DNA from: Streptomyces sp. MBT53
GTDB lineage: Bacteria > Actinomycetota > Actinomycetes > Streptomycetales > Streptomycetaceae
Reading direction: 5' to 3'
Assembly: GCF_016654115.1 (NCBI RefSeq)
Contig: NZ_JAEQAZ010000046.1
Location: 47,718 to 111,717 of the forward strand
Length of the DNA: 64,000 nucleotides
The notes below the pieces were generated by a model. The model saw only the letters and a list, made by a program, of their open reading frames with translations. It was not told the origin of the DNA and ran no database searches. The position numbers and the translations under genes are program-made. Positions 42,835 to 52,153 of this stretch are shown in pieces; the stretch's first letter is position 1; each line of letters begins with the position of its first letter.

Positions 42835-43371
42835 TCACCCATAGGTGTCGCCGGGACCCGTGCTGCCGGGAGCCCGCAGCGGGCCGTAGCGGCGGGGCGG
42901 TCCACCGGGGTTGAGCACCTTGATCATCCGTACGGTGCCGTGCCCCAGATCCTCGTTGAGCCTGGCCACGAGGGTGGGCGTGAGGTGCCTCAGCTGGGTC
43001 GCCCAGGCCGTGGAGTCGCACTGCACGACCAGCACCCGCTCGTCCTCGTCGTACCGCTCCGGCACGCAGTGCTTGGCCAGGTCCTCGCCGACGATCTGCG
43101 GCCAGCGGCCCATCACACCGCCCACCGCGGCCGGTGTCTCCCAGCCGCGTTCGTTCAGCAGCCGGTTGATGGCAGCGCCGAGTGCCATGGGGTCGCGGCC
43201 GTCGGCGCGCGCGCCGGAGCGCAGGCCCCCGCGCCGCGCCTGCTTCTTCTGCTGCGCCGCGTCCCCACGCGCGCGTGCCTGTTCCTTCGCGGCGCGCAGC
43301 GCCACGCGCGCGAGGTCGACTCCGGAGGGCTCGGCGGCCTTCGGGGGTACAGGTTCGTCCTCGGTGCTCAT
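42835..43371 (-). CDS. dciA: DciA-like protein (DUF721), replicative helicase operator
   Basis: The 178-residue protein has an N-terminal disordered basic part and a DUF721 domain (about residues 65-160; LGAAINRLLNERGWETPAAV, then GRWPQIVGEDLAKHCVPERY and LVVQCDSTAWATQLRHLTPT). DciA loads or operates the replicative helicase DnaB in bacteria lacking DnaC or DnaI. Its stop/start overlaps recF by four bases, which is the usual order in Streptomyces (recF then DUF721 then gyrB). Confidence 0.9.
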   Translation of the reverse strand: MSTEDEPVPPKAAEPSGVDLARVALRAAKEQARARGDAAQQKKQARRGGLRSGARADGRDPMALGAAINRLLNERGWETPAAVGGVMGRWPQIVGEDLAKHCVPERYDEDERVLVVQCDSTAWATQLRHLTPTLVARLNEDLGHGTVRMIKVLNPGGPPRRYGPLRAPGSTGPGDTYG

Positions 43372-44489
43372 ACGCGCTCCACCGCCCCCTCCGCCACGCT
43401 GTACCGCGTCCCCGCCAGCACATGTGGTACGTCGTCGTCGACCGCCGCCGTCACCAGCACCTGCTCGCCGGGGGCCACCAGTTCGGCCAGCCGCTCCCGG
43501 CGGCGCGTGTCCAGCTCGGCGAACACGTCGTCGAGCACGAGCACCGGCTCATTGCCCTCGGCCCGCAGCAGGTCGTACGACGCGAGCCGCAACGCCAGCG
43601 CGTACGACCAGGACTCCCCGTGCGAGGCGTATCCCTTGGCCGGCAACTGACCGAGTTTGAGAATCAAATCGTCCCGATGGGGTCCTACGAGGGTGACGCC
43701 CCGCTCGATCTCCTGCTTGCGCGCCTCCGCGACCGCCGCCATCAGCTGCTCGTAGAGATCCTCGCGGGTGTGCGCCTCACCGGGCGCCGACGGCTTGTAC
43801 TCCAGGGCCACGGGGCCACCGCCGGGCGCCAGTTGCTCGTACGCCTTGTCGGCGAGGGGCTGCACCGCGGCGATCAGATCGAGCCGCTGGGCGAGCAACT
43901 CGGCGCCCACGCGCGCGAGATGCTGGTCCCACACGTCGAGCGTGGACAGGTCCATCGAGCGCCCGCCATGACGACGGGCCACCGCGGCCGACTTCAGCAG
44001 GGTGTTGCGCTGCTTGAGCACCCGCTCGTAGTCGGACCGCACACCGGCCATCCGCGGCGACCGCGCGGTGATCAGCTCGTCCAGAAAACGCCGCCGCTCC
44101 CCGGGATCCCCCTTCACCAGGGCGAGATCCTCGGGCGCGAACAGCACGGTCCGTACGATGCCCAGCACGTCCCGGGGCCTGACCTGCGAGGACCGGTTGA
44201 TGCGGGCCCGGTTGGCGCGGCCCGGGTTCAGCTCCAGCTCGACCAGTTGCTGCCGCTCGCCCTGTCGGACCTGCGCGCGGATGATCGCGCGGTCGGCGCC
44301 GACCCGGACCAGCGGGGCGTCGGAGGAGACGCGGTGGCTGCCCAGGGTGGCGAGATAGCCGATCGCCTCGACGAGGTTGGTCTTGCCCTGGCCGTTGGGG
44401 CCCACGAACGCGGTGACACCGGGGTCGAGCGGGACGTCGACCCCGGCGTACGAGCGGAAGTCGGCCAGCGACAGATGCGTGACGTGCAT
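43368..44489 (-). CDS. recF: DNA replication/repair protein RecF
   Basis: ATG at 44487-44489, preceded by GGGGGAGG, gives a 373-residue protein (MHVTHLSLADFRSYAGVDVP). It is an SMC-like ATPase with Walker A GPNGQGKT (30-37), a helical arm region (about 130-270) and Walker B LVLDDVFAELD near the end. RecF binds DNA at gaps and helps load RecA with RecO and RecR. An in-frame start at 44525 would add 12 residues without support. Overlaps dciA. Confidence 0.96.
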   Translation of the reverse strand: MHVTHLSLADFRSYAGVDVPLDPGVTAFVGPNGQGKTNLVEAIGYLATLGSHRVSSDAPLVRVGADRAIIRAQVRQGERQQLVELELNPGRANRARINRSSQVRPRDVLGIVRTVLFAPEDLALVKGDPGERRRFLDELITARSPRMAGVRSDYERVLKQRNTLLKSAAVARRHGGRSMDLSTLDVWDQHLARVGAELLAQRLDLIAAVQPLADKAYEQLAPGGGPVALEYKPSAPGEAHTREDLYEQLMAAVAEARKQEIERGVTLVGPHRDDLILKLGQLPAKGYASHGESWSYALALRLASYDLLRAEGNEPVLVLDDVFAELDTRRRERLAELVAPGEQVLVTAAVDDDVPHVLAGTRYSVAEGAVERV

Positions 44490-44551
44490 GGTCGTTCGCC
44501 GACCTCCCCCAGGTTGTGGATCCACGGGCCCGGGGCCTGTGGATCTGTGGA

Positions 44552-45427
44552 TTACTTGGTCTCGACGGCGTGGCCGCCGAACTGGTTGCGCAGGGCCGCG
44601 ACCATCTTCATCTGCGGCGAGTCCTCCTGGCGGGAGGCGAACCGCGCGAAGAGGGAAGCGGTGATCGCGGGCAGCGGCACGGCGTTGTCGATGGCCGCCT
44701 CGACGGTCCAGCGGCCCTCGCCGGAGTCCTCCGCGTAGCCCTTGAGCTTGTCCAAGTGCTCATCGTCGTCGAGGGCGTTGACGGCGAGGTCGAGCAGCCA
44801 GGAACGGATGACCGTTCCCTCCTGCCAGGACCGGAAGACCTCGCGGACGTCGGTGACGGAGTGGACCTTCTCCAGGAGCTCCCAGCCCTCGGCGTAGGCC
44901 TGCATCATGGCGTACTCGATGCCGTTGTGGACCATCTTGGAGAAGTGCCCGGCGCCGACCTTGCCGGCGTGCACGAACCCGAACTCACCCTCGGGCTTCA
45001 GGGCGTCGAAGACCGGCTGCACCTTCGCGATGTCCTCGGGCTCGCCGCCGACCATCAGGGCGTAGCCGTTCGTCAGGCCCCACACACCACCCGAGACGCC
45101 CGCGTCCACGAAGCCGATGCCCTTGGCACCCAGCTCCTCGGCGTGCTTCTCGTCGTCCGTCCAGCGCGAGTTGCCGCCGTCCACGACGACGTCACCGGGC
45201 TCCAGGAGCTCGCCCAGCTCGTCGACGGTCGACTGGGTGGCGGCACCGGCCGGGACCATCACCCACACGACGCGGGGGCCCCTGAGCCTGTCCACAAGCT
45301 CTCCCAGGCTGTGGACATCGGCGAGGTCCGGGTTGCGGTCGTATCCGATGACGGTGTGGCCTGCGCGGCGGATGCGCTCGCGCATGTTGCCGCCCATCTT
45401 GCCGAGGCCGACGAGACCGAGCTCCAT
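44552..45427 (-). CDS. gnd: 6-phosphogluconate dehydrogenase, decarboxylating (short form)
   Basis: The 291-residue protein has an N-terminal Rossmann motif GLGKMG (7-12) and the substrate-binding signature GGNSRWTDD. The catalytic lysine lies in GAGHFSKMVHNGIEYAMMQA. It converts 6-phosphogluconate to ribulose 5-phosphate with NAD or NADP reduction. At about 290 residues it is the short prokaryotic type. Its place between dnaN and recF is normal for Streptomyces and appears to be historical, not functional. A gap of 150 bases to dnaN suggests its own promoter. Confidence 0.94.
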   Translation of the reverse strand: MELGLVGLGKMGGNMRERIRRAGHTVIGYDRNPDLADVHSLGELVDRLRGPRVVWVMVPAGAATQSTVDELGELLEPGDVVVDGGNSRWTDDEKHAEELGAKGIGFVDAGVSGGVWGLTNGYALMVGGEPEDIAKVQPVFDALKPEGEFGFVHAGKVGAGHFSKMVHNGIEYAMMQAYAEGWELLEKVHSVTDVREVFRSWQEGTVIRSWLLDLAVNALDDDEHLDKLKGYAEDSGEGRWTVEAAIDNAVPLPAITASLFARFASRQEDSPQMKMVAALRNQFGGHAVETK

Positions 45428-45577
45428 CAGTTGTTCCTTAGGGTGCGACGTGGCATGAAGGCACTTGCGTACCTGTGTCCGAGCCTAAACCCGGACGGTC
45501 ATGCACACCTGTGGGCATACGCGCTCAGAAGTACCGGGCGGTATGCCCCGACCTGCGGTGTTCTCGTCGGGTACGGA

Positions 45578-46708
45578 TCAGCCGCTCAGGCGCACCGGCA
45601 TGATCAGGTACTTGTAGGCCTCGTCCGCCTCGGCGTCCAGAGCGGGCCTGCCGCTGAGCAGCGCGGGCTTCGTGGAGGTCGTGAAGGACAGCTGGGCCAC
45701 CGGGGAGTCGATGGCGCTCAGACCGTCCAGCAGGAACGTCGGGTTGAAGGCGATCGACACGTCGTCGCCCTCCAGCTGGGCGTCGACACGCTCCACAGCC
45801 TGTGCGTCGTCGCTGGAACCGGCCTCCAGGATCAGCACGCCCTGCTCGAAGCTCAGCCGCACCGGCGTGTTGCGCTCGGCGACCAGGGCCACGCGCTTGA
45901 CGGCCTCCACGAAGGGGGCGGTCTCGATCACGGCGATGGAGTTGAACTCCGTCGGGAAGAGCGAGCGGTACTTCGGGAGGTCGCCCTCCAGGAGGCGGGT
46001 CGTCGTACGACGGCCGGCGCCCTCGAAGCCGATGAGGCCCTCGCCCGCGCCCGAGCCGGACAGCGCCAGGATCACGCTGTCGCCGCTCGTGAGGGCCTTG
46101 GCGGTGTCCAGGAGCGTCTTGGCGGGCACCAGGGCGACCGCGGACGCCTCGGGGTTCTCCGGCTTCCACAGGAACTCGCGGACCGCGAAGCGGTAGCGGT
46201 CGGTGGACGCCAGCGTCACCGTGTCGCCCTCGATCTCGATGCGCACACCGGTGAGGACGGGCAGCGTGTCGTCGCGCCCGGCGGCGATGGCCACCTGGGC
46301 GGCGGCCGAGGCGAACACCTCACCGGGGACGGTGCCGGTCGCGCCCGGCATCTGCGGCAGCGCCGGGTACTCCTCCACAGGGAGTGTGTGCAGCGTGAAG
46401 CGCGAGGAGCCGCAGACCACCGTCGCCCGTACACCGTCTGTGGAAATCTCCACCGGCCGGTTGGGGAGGGCGCGGCAGATGTCGGCGAGCAGCCGACCGG
46501 AGACGAGGACGGTGCCCTCCTCCTCGACCTCCGCGTCGACCGACACGCGCGCGGAGACCTCGTAGTCGAAGCTGGACAGGCTCAGCTGTCCTTCCTCGGA
46601 CTTCAGCAGGAGGCCGGCGAGGACCGGCGCCGGCGGACGGGCCGGGAGGCTGCGTGCCGCCCAGGCAACTGCCTCCGCGAGTACGTCGCGTTCCACCCGG
46701 ATCTTCAC
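45578..46708 (-). CDS. dnaN: DNA polymerase III sliding clamp (beta subunit)
   Basis: GTG at 46706-46708 with AGGAGG upstream starts the conserved sequence KIRVERDVLAEAVAWAARSL; the longer open frame to 46852 lacks support. The 376-residue product has three clamp domains; the last ends in YKYLIMPVRLSG, the conserved MPxRL terminus. Rings of two subunits tether the replicative polymerase to DNA. It lies directly next to oriC and is the first gene of the leftward operon-like block. Confidence 0.97.
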   Translation of the reverse strand: MKIRVERDVLAEAVAWAARSLPARPPAPVLAGLLLKSEEGQLSLSSFDYEVSARVSVDAEVEEEGTVLVSGRLLADICRALPNRPVEISTDGVRATVVCGSSRFTLHTLPVEEYPALPQMPGATGTVPGEVFASAAAQVAIAAGRDDTLPVLTGVRIEIEGDTVTLASTDRYRFAVREFLWKPENPEASAVALVPAKTLLDTAKALTSGDSVILALSGSGAGEGLIGFEGAGRRTTTRLLEGDLPKYRSLFPTEFNSIAVIETAPFVEAVKRVALVAERNTPVRLSFEQGVLILEAGSSDDAQAVERVDAQLEGDDVSIAFNPTFLLDGLSAIDSPVAQLSFTTSTKPALLSGRPALDAEADEAYKYLIMPVRLSG

Positions 46709-46859
46709 TGTTGCCGCCTCCTGCTGTTGCCGGCGCTTCTCGGCCTGCCTGGCTTCGTCGTCTGTCTCGGTGTCATCGGTCCCTGTGAGGGGAAGGACAA
46801 CCGGGGAACAGTCTGACGCACAGCACTGACAGTAGGTGCCTCTCGGGGTCAAGTCGTGA

Positions 46860-47530
46860 CGAGGGGCGGTCGGGCGACGAAGCGAGAGTTGTGCACAGGC
46901 CCCGCTTCGAAACGGTTTCCCAGCTCTCTCTAGTTGCTAGTAGTAGTAGGGGCTGTGGATACCGTGGATAACCCCGTTTTCCCAGCTCAGAGCGGGAATT
47001 TTGTCCACCGGTCCTGTGGGTGACGGCGGTGGACAACCTCGGGTTTCTGTGGAGAACGGAAAGTTCTGCACACCCCATGCACAGCCGAGGGCCACTTCTC
47101 CCCAGCGCCGTCCCCAGCTTTACCCACCTTTCCCACAGCCCAACCCGGCACCTTCGTGTGACGCCTTTCACTCGACACGGTGAGGTGGCGCGTCGCGTTG
47201 CCGAACAGTGGACAGCGGTGTGGAGAAGCTGGGGATCGCTGGGGACAACCGGCCCCAGCCTGTGGGTTGTCGGTGGACAACTCCGTCCACATCCTGTGGA
47301 TCACGGATTTGTCCACAGCCTGTGGAGATCTTTTGTCCACGAATCCACAAGCACCTGACCTGGACTGATGGTCTCTCACCCGCGAGGCCTGTGGACACGT
47401 TCTGGACAACTTCGCAGTCCCCAGGATGTGGACGGAAGAAAGTCACCAAATCTGTGGAGGGCGGCCGTAACCCGGCAGGTATTCGAACAGCGGGTGGGCC
47501 ACCCACAGGTGTGGACAGACTCCCGACGCC
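46860..47530. other. oriC: Chromosomal origin of replication (oriC)
   Basis: The region between dnaA and dnaN is dense in DnaA boxes of the TTGTCCACA type on both strands. Clear ones are at 46889-46897 (TTGTGCACA), 47001-47009, 47028-47036 (reverse), 47271-47279 (reverse), 47309-47317 (perfect TTGTCCACA), 47333-47341, 47390-47398 (reverse) and 47509-47517 (reverse). Several further one- or two-mismatch boxes lie between them (for example near 46953, 46963, 47207, 47285, 47295, 47343 and 47427). About 15-19 boxes fits Streptomyces, whose origin holds 19. Runs such as TAGTAGTAGTAGG (46934-46949) lie at the dnaN side. Confidence 0.95.
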
Positions 47531-47624
47531 CCTCCAGGACCGCGTCGGACGCGCCTCCCGGCATGACGAAGGGCGCCCAGGGAATCTCTCCCGGGGCGCC
47601 CTCGGCGTCGTAACTGCGCTGCTG

Positions 47625-49562
47625 TCAGCCGTTCTTGATGCGGTTGGTCAGCTCGGTGACCTGGTTGTAGATCGACCGTCGCTCGGCCATCAACGCCCGG
47701 ATCTTCCGGTCGGCGTGCATGACGGTCGTGTGGTCCCGCCCGCCGAACTGCGCGCCGATCTTCGGCAGGGAGAGGTCGGTCAGTTCGCGGCACACGTACA
47801 TGGCGATCTGCCGGGCCGTGACCAGCTGGCGCCCGCGCGAACTGCCGCACAGGTCCTCGACCGTGATCCCGAAGTAGTCGGCGGTCGCTCCCATGATCGC
47901 CGACGCGGTGATCTCCGGGGTCGAGTCCTCGCCGCCCGGGATGAGGTCCTTGAGGACGATCTCGGTGAGACCGAGGTCCACCGGCTGCCGGTTGAGCGAC
48001 GCGAACGCCGTCACCCGGATCAGCGCCCCCTCCAGCTCGCGGATGTTGCGCGAGATGCGGGAGGCGATGAACTCCAGCACCTCCGGTGGGGCGTTGAGCT
48101 GCTCCTGCACCGCCTTCTTACGAAGGATGGCGATACGGGTCTCCAGCTCGGGCGGCTGGACGTCGGTGGTCAGGCCCCACTCGAAACGGTTCCGCAGCCG
48201 GTCCTCCAGCGTCACCAGCTGCCTGGGCGGCCGGTCGGAGGACAGCACGATCTGCTTGTTGGCGTTGTGGAGCGTGTTGAACGTGTGGAAGAACTCCTCC
48301 TGCGTCGACTCCTTGTCCGCGAGGAACTGGATGTCGTCGACAAGAAGGATGTCCATCTCCCGGTACCGCTTGCGGAAGCTGTCGCCCTTGCCGTCACGGA
48401 TGGAGTTGATGAACTCGTTGGTGAACTCCTCCGAGCTGACGTACCGCACGCGCGTGCCGGGGTACAGGCTCCGCGCGTAGTGCCCGATCGCGTGCAGCAG
48501 GTGCGTCTTGCCGAGCCCCGACTCCCCATAGATGAAAAGGGGGTTGTACGCCTTCGCGGGCGCCTCGGCGACGGCGACCGCGGCTGCGTGCGCGAAGCGG
48601 TTCGAGGCACCGATCACGAACGTGTCGAAGAGGTACTTCGGGTTCAGTCGCGCGGTCGGCTCACCCGGGCCGGCCGCCGGCGCGGGCTTCGAGCCCAGCG
48701 GTCCTGTCGACCCCGGACCGCCGCGGTGCAGATGACCGGAGTTCGACGACGAGCGCGAGTCGGACAGATCGCGTCGCGCGTCGCGCTGGTTGTACTCCGC
48801 GCGGGACTTCTCGTACTCGGCCCGCGACTGCTCGTACTCCGCGCGCTGCTGCTCGTACGACGGACGCTCCATCGACTGCGGGCGGTACTCCTGCCCCGGC
48901 GGGGCGTACTGGTCCTGCTGCGGCTTGTAGGAGTCCTGGGGCGGTGCCCCGTACTGGTCCGAGGACGGCGAGCCGTACTGGTCCTGCGACGGCGGTGCGT
49001 ACTGGTCCGGGGACGGTGACGCGTACGGATCCCGCTCGGGGAAGCCGAGCCGCTGCTGCTGCCAGCCGTAGTCGTCCTGCGACGGCCGCGGCCAGGCGCC
49101 GGGCTCGGGCCGCTGGTACTCCGACGGGTAGGCGGGGCGGGCGGTGGGCAGCTGGTCGCCGGGGCCGCCCGGGAGCGGTTCGGCGCGATGACGGCCGTAG
49201 CCGCCCTCGTACGGGTCCCGGTTCTGCTCGGGTTCCTCGTAGCGGCGGGGCGGGGCGGGGGGTGCCGGCGGGCCCGCGGGCTCGCCGGCGGAGTCGTCGA
49301 CGGTGATCGCGATACGGATCGGCCGGCCGCACTCGCGGCTCAGGGTCTCGCTGACGATCGGCGCGAGGCGGCCCTCGAGCACGCCCTTCGCAAATTCGTT
49401 CGGTACGGCGAGCAAGGCGGTGTCTGCGACGAGTGCCAGGGGCTGGCAGCGCCGGATCCAGTGCTCGTCCTTGGTCTCGACACCCTGCCCACGCCCCTCA
49501 CCGAGAAGTTGCTCCAGCACTCGTGGCCACACTGCGGCAAGATCGGCAGGTACGTCAGCCAC
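47625..49562 (-). CDS. dnaA: Chromosomal replication initiator DnaA
   Basis: GTG at 49560-49562. The 645-residue protein is longer than usual because of a Streptomyces-type domain II: a disordered Pro/Gln/Tyr/Asp-rich stretch (about residues 95-295, with QDQYGSPSSDQYGAP-like repeats). Domain III has Walker A GESGLGKT (about 340) and Walker B LLVDDIQFL (about 405). Domain IV has CGSSRGRQLVTARQIAMYV and GGRDHTTVMHA for box recognition. It opens oriC, lying just downstream of its own stop. Confidence 0.98.
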   Translation of the reverse strand: MADVPADLAAVWPRVLEQLLGEGRGQGVETKDEHWIRRCQPLALVADTALLAVPNEFAKGVLEGRLAPIVSETLSRECGRPIRIAITVDDSAGEPAGPPAPPAPPRRYEEPEQNRDPYEGGYGRHRAEPLPGGPGDQLPTARPAYPSEYQRPEPGAWPRPSQDDYGWQQQRLGFPERDPYASPSPDQYAPPSQDQYGSPSSDQYGAPPQDSYKPQQDQYAPPGQEYRPQSMERPSYEQQRAEYEQSRAEYEKSRAEYNQRDARRDLSDSRSSSNSGHLHRGGPGSTGPLGSKPAPAAGPGEPTARLNPKYLFDTFVIGASNRFAHAAAVAVAEAPAKAYNPLFIYGESGLGKTHLLHAIGHYARSLYPGTRVRYVSSEEFTNEFINSIRDGKGDSFRKRYREMDILLVDDIQFLADKESTQEEFFHTFNTLHNANKQIVLSSDRPPRQLVTLEDRLRNRFEWGLTTDVQPPELETRIAILRKKAVQEQLNAPPEVLEFIASRISRNIRELEGALIRVTAFASLNRQPVDLGLTEIVLKDLIPGGEDSTPEITASAIMGATADYFGITVEDLCGSSRGRQLVTARQIAMYVCRELTDLSLPKIGAQFGGRDHTTVMHADRKIRALMAERRSIYNQVTELTNRIKNG

Positions 49563-49961
49563 AGGGCACGCTCTCTCACGGGTCCCACGAACGTGTGGTT
49601 CGCGGACGGGACGGGATGTAAATCGGGTGGGACGCAGGGGAAAAAGGCGTCGGGGCAGGGGACAAAGGAACGAATCAGAGTCCAGCCACGGTAGTCAGGG
49701 CGACGGGTGCGGTTCAAGTTGTTGTCCCCAGCCTGTGGATAGTGTCTCGCTGTGACCGCTGGTTTGACCGGATGGCGTAGCCCCGCGTACCGTGACCAGG
49801 TCGAGTTGTCGATGGCTGCTGCCGCCTGCCTCCGATGGGCACAGATCGCATGTGGGTGATCGGTCAGCGGTGCACTCGGGCGTTACTGCGAGCTACTCGT
49901 GGGCGCACGGTGACAGCCAGGACGGCACCCGCAACCACCGATTTATTTCTGGAGCCCCCTC
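49563..49961. promoter_or_regulatory. dnaA-rpmH divergent intergenic region
   Basis: This 399-base gap holds the promoters of dnaA (leftward) and rpmH (rightward) and no gene. Two DnaA boxes lie close together at 49722-49730 (TTGTCCCCA) and 49733-49741 (TATCCACAG on the minus strand). In Streptomyces a pair of boxes in the dnaA promoter lets DnaA repress its own gene; the location fits. TTTATTTC at 49943 just before rpmH is AT-rich for this genome. Confidence 0.7.
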
Positions 49962-50099
49962 GTGAGCAAGCGCACCTTCCAGCCGAACAACCGTCGTCGG
50001 GCCAAGACCCACGGCTTCCGCCTGCGGATGCGTACCCGTGCCGGTCGCGCGATTCTCGCGAACCGTCGTGGCAAGGGTCGCGCAAGCCTGTCCGCCTGA
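49962..50099 (+). CDS. rpmH: 50S ribosomal protein L34
   Basis: GTG at 49962 starts a 45-residue basic protein, beginning SKRTFQPNNRRRAKTHGFRL and ending RRGKGRASLSA. This is the complete bacterial L34 sequence pattern. It is a large-subunit ribosomal protein and the first gene of the conserved rpmH-rnpA-yidD-yidC-jag-rsmG-parA-parB cluster. Confidence 0.98.
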   Translation: MSKRTFQPNNRRRAKTHGFRLRMRTRAGRAILANRRGKGRASLSA

Positions 50100-50120
50100 T
50101 CCCGATCAGGTCATGACGTC

Positions 50121-50492
50121 GTGCTGCCTACCGAGCATCGGCTGAGGCGGCGCGAAGACTTCGCGACCGCGGTACGACGGGGTCGCCGGGCCGGCCGCCC
50201 GCTTCTCGTCGTCCACTTTCGTAGCAGTGCCACGGACCCGCACGCGCCAGGGGAGAGCGCTCCCCCGACGCGTGCGGGTTTCGTCGTCAGCAAGGCAGTG
50301 GGCGGCGCCGTGGTGCGCAACAAAGTGAAGCGCAGACTTCGCCATCTGATGCGTGAGCGAGTCGCTCTGTTTCCCCCCGGTAGCCTGGTAGTCGTACGAG
50401 CGCTGCCCGGAGCGGGCGACGCCGACCATGCACAGCTGGCCCAAGACCTGGATGCCGCCGTTCAGCGGCTGCTGGGAGGGGGCGCGCGATGA
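50121..50492 (+). CDS. rnpA: Ribonuclease P protein component
   Basis: GTG at 50121. The 123-residue protein begins LPTEHRLRRREDFATAVRRG and contains the RNR-type signature VVRNKVKRRLRHLMRE (about residues 65-80). It binds the catalytic RNA of RNase P, which matures tRNA 5' ends. Its stop overlaps yidD by four bases. Confidence 0.97.
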   Translation: MLPTEHRLRRREDFATAVRRGRRAGRPLLVVHFRSSATDPHAPGESAPPTRAGFVVSKAVGGAVVRNKVKRRLRHLMRERVALFPPGSLVVVRALPGAGDADHAQLAQDLDAAVQRLLGGGAR

Positions 50493-50842
50493 AGTACCCA
50501 CTACTGGCACTGATCAAGCTGTACCAGTGGACGATCAGTCCACTCCTGGGTCCGGTGTGCAAGTACTACCCGTCGTGCTCCCACTACGGCTATACGGCCA
50601 TCGACCGGCACGGCGCGATCAAGGGCACCGCGCTCACGGCCTGGCGCATCCTGCGGTGCAACCCGTGGTCGCTCGGCGGTGTGGACCATGTCCCGCCGCG
50701 CAAGCGACCCAGGTGGCACGAGATGCTGCGAGGCGCACGGCGCGCAGAAAAGGGCGGGACCTCCGCCGCCGAAACGGCCACTGAAGGGCTGAGTCCTTCG
50801 AGCCCGGCCGCAGAGACACCGTCCCATGCCCAAGGAGCATGA
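50489..50842 (+). CDS. yidD: Membrane protein insertion efficiency factor YidD
   Basis: ATG at 50489 overlaps rnpA. The 117-residue protein has the YidD core LLALIKLYQWTISPLLGPVC, then YYPSCSHYGYTAIDRHG and RILRCNPWSLGGVDHVP, with conserved cysteines. The C-terminal 35 residues are a disordered Streptomyces extension. It assists YidC in membrane protein insertion. Confidence 0.95.
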   Translation: MKYPLLALIKLYQWTISPLLGPVCKYYPSCSHYGYTAIDRHGAIKGTALTAWRILRCNPWSLGGVDHVPPRKRPRWHEMLRGARRAEKGGTSAAETATEGLSPSSPAAETPSHAQGA

Positions 50843-50845
50843 TTA

Positions 50846-52138
50846 GTGGACACGATTGCCAGTCTTTTCAGCTTCATCACGACACCCGTTTCCTGGGTCA
50901 TCGTCCAGTTCCACTCGGTGTACGGGAAGGTCTTCGGTCCCGACACGGGCTGGGCCTGGGGCCTGTCCATCGTGTCCCTGGTGATCCTGATCCGCATCTG
51001 CCTGATCCCGCTCTTCGTGAAGCAGATCAAGGCGACCCGGGCCATGCAGACCCTGCAGCCCGAGATGAAGAAGATCCAGGAACGCTACAAGAACGACAAG
51101 CAGCGTCAGTCCGAAGAGATGATGAAGCTGTACAAGGAGTCGGGTACCAACCCGCTCTCCTCGTGCCTTCCCATCCTGGCGCAGTCCCCGTTCTTCTTCG
51201 CCCTGTACCACGTGCTCAACGGCATCGCGACGGGCAAGACGATCGGCGTCATCAACGACTCGCTGCTCGCCAGCGCGCGTAACGCGCACATCTTCGGCGC
51301 CCCGCTCGCCGCGAAGTTCACGGACGGCAGCAGCAAGGTCGCGGCCCTCGGTGCGACGCTGACCGACGTCCGGGTCGTCACCGCGATCATGATCGTGATG
51401 ATGTCGGCGTCGCAGTTCTACACGCAGCGCCAGCTGATGACGAAGAACGTCGACACCACGGTGAAGACCCCGTTCATGCAGCAGCAGAAGATGCTGATGT
51501 ACGTCTTCCCGGTCATGTTCGCCATCTTCGGCATCAACTTCCCCGTCGGTGTCCTCGTCTACTGGCTGACCACCAACGTGTGGACCATGGGCCAGCAGAT
51601 GTACGTCATCCGCAACAACCCGACCCCGGGTTCCAAGGCCCAGGCCGCCTACCTGGAGCGCCTGACCAAGCACGTCACGCACCACGAGAAGACCCGCAGC
51701 CGGGGCGAGAAGGCCATCGTCAAGGCGATCGTCTCCAAGGGCCGTGACCGCAACGAGTTCGAGCGCAAGTTCATCAACAGCCTCACCAAGGTGGGCCTCG
51801 TGGCCCAGGCCGACGGGACTGTGGTGAAGGGCGAGGCCGCGGTGGAGTCCGAGGACGGTACGCCCACCACGGCCGCTCCCCGGCGCCAGCAGCCCAAGCG
51901 GCAGACCAAGTCCCAGCGCCAGTCCACCGCCGCGAAGTCGGCCGACGACAGTGCCGACAACACGGCCGACGACGCCGAGCCGAAGACCTCGCTGAGCAAG
52001 TCGGACGAGCCCGAGGACGCCAAGCCCGCCGCCGCTGCCAAGAAGGCCGCCCCGAAGCCCGCAGGCGGCACCCGCAGCAAGGCCCAGTCCGGACAGCGCA
52101 AGGGTCCGCAGCGGCCCAAGTCCCCGTCCAAGAAGTAA
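50846..52138 (+). CDS. yidC: Membrane protein insertase YidC
   Basis: GTG at 50846 begins MDTIASLFSFITTPVSWVIV. The 430-residue protein has the five conserved membrane segments of the Oxa1/YidC core (about residues 30-265), with the PEMKKIQERYKNDKQRQ cytoplasmic loop between the first two. A long charged C-terminal tail rich in Lys, Ala and Pro (about 320-430) follows, probably binding ribosomes. It inserts proteins into the membrane with or without Sec. It is 3 bases after yidD. Confidence 0.97.
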   Translation: MDTIASLFSFITTPVSWVIVQFHSVYGKVFGPDTGWAWGLSIVSLVILIRICLIPLFVKQIKATRAMQTLQPEMKKIQERYKNDKQRQSEEMMKLYKESGTNPLSSCLPILAQSPFFFALYHVLNGIATGKTIGVINDSLLASARNAHIFGAPLAAKFTDGSSKVAALGATLTDVRVVTAIMIVMMSASQFYTQRQLMTKNVDTTVKTPFMQQQKMLMYVFPVMFAIFGINFPVGVLVYWLTTNVWTMGQQMYVIRNNPTPGSKAQAAYLERLTKHVTHHEKTRSRGEKAIVKAIVSKGRDRNEFERKFINSLTKVGLVAQADGTVVKGEAAVESEDGTPTTAAPRRQQPKRQTKSQRQSTAAKSADDSADNTADDAEPKTSLSKSDEPEDAKPAAAAKKAAPKPAGGTRSKAQSGQRKGPQRPKSPSKK

Positions 52139-52153
52139 GAAGGAGTCCATCCC

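Noticed and set aside
44516..46816. A 766-residue + strand frame over gnd and dnaN
   Set aside because: Fully antisense to gnd and dnaN, both with intact active-site and terminal motifs.
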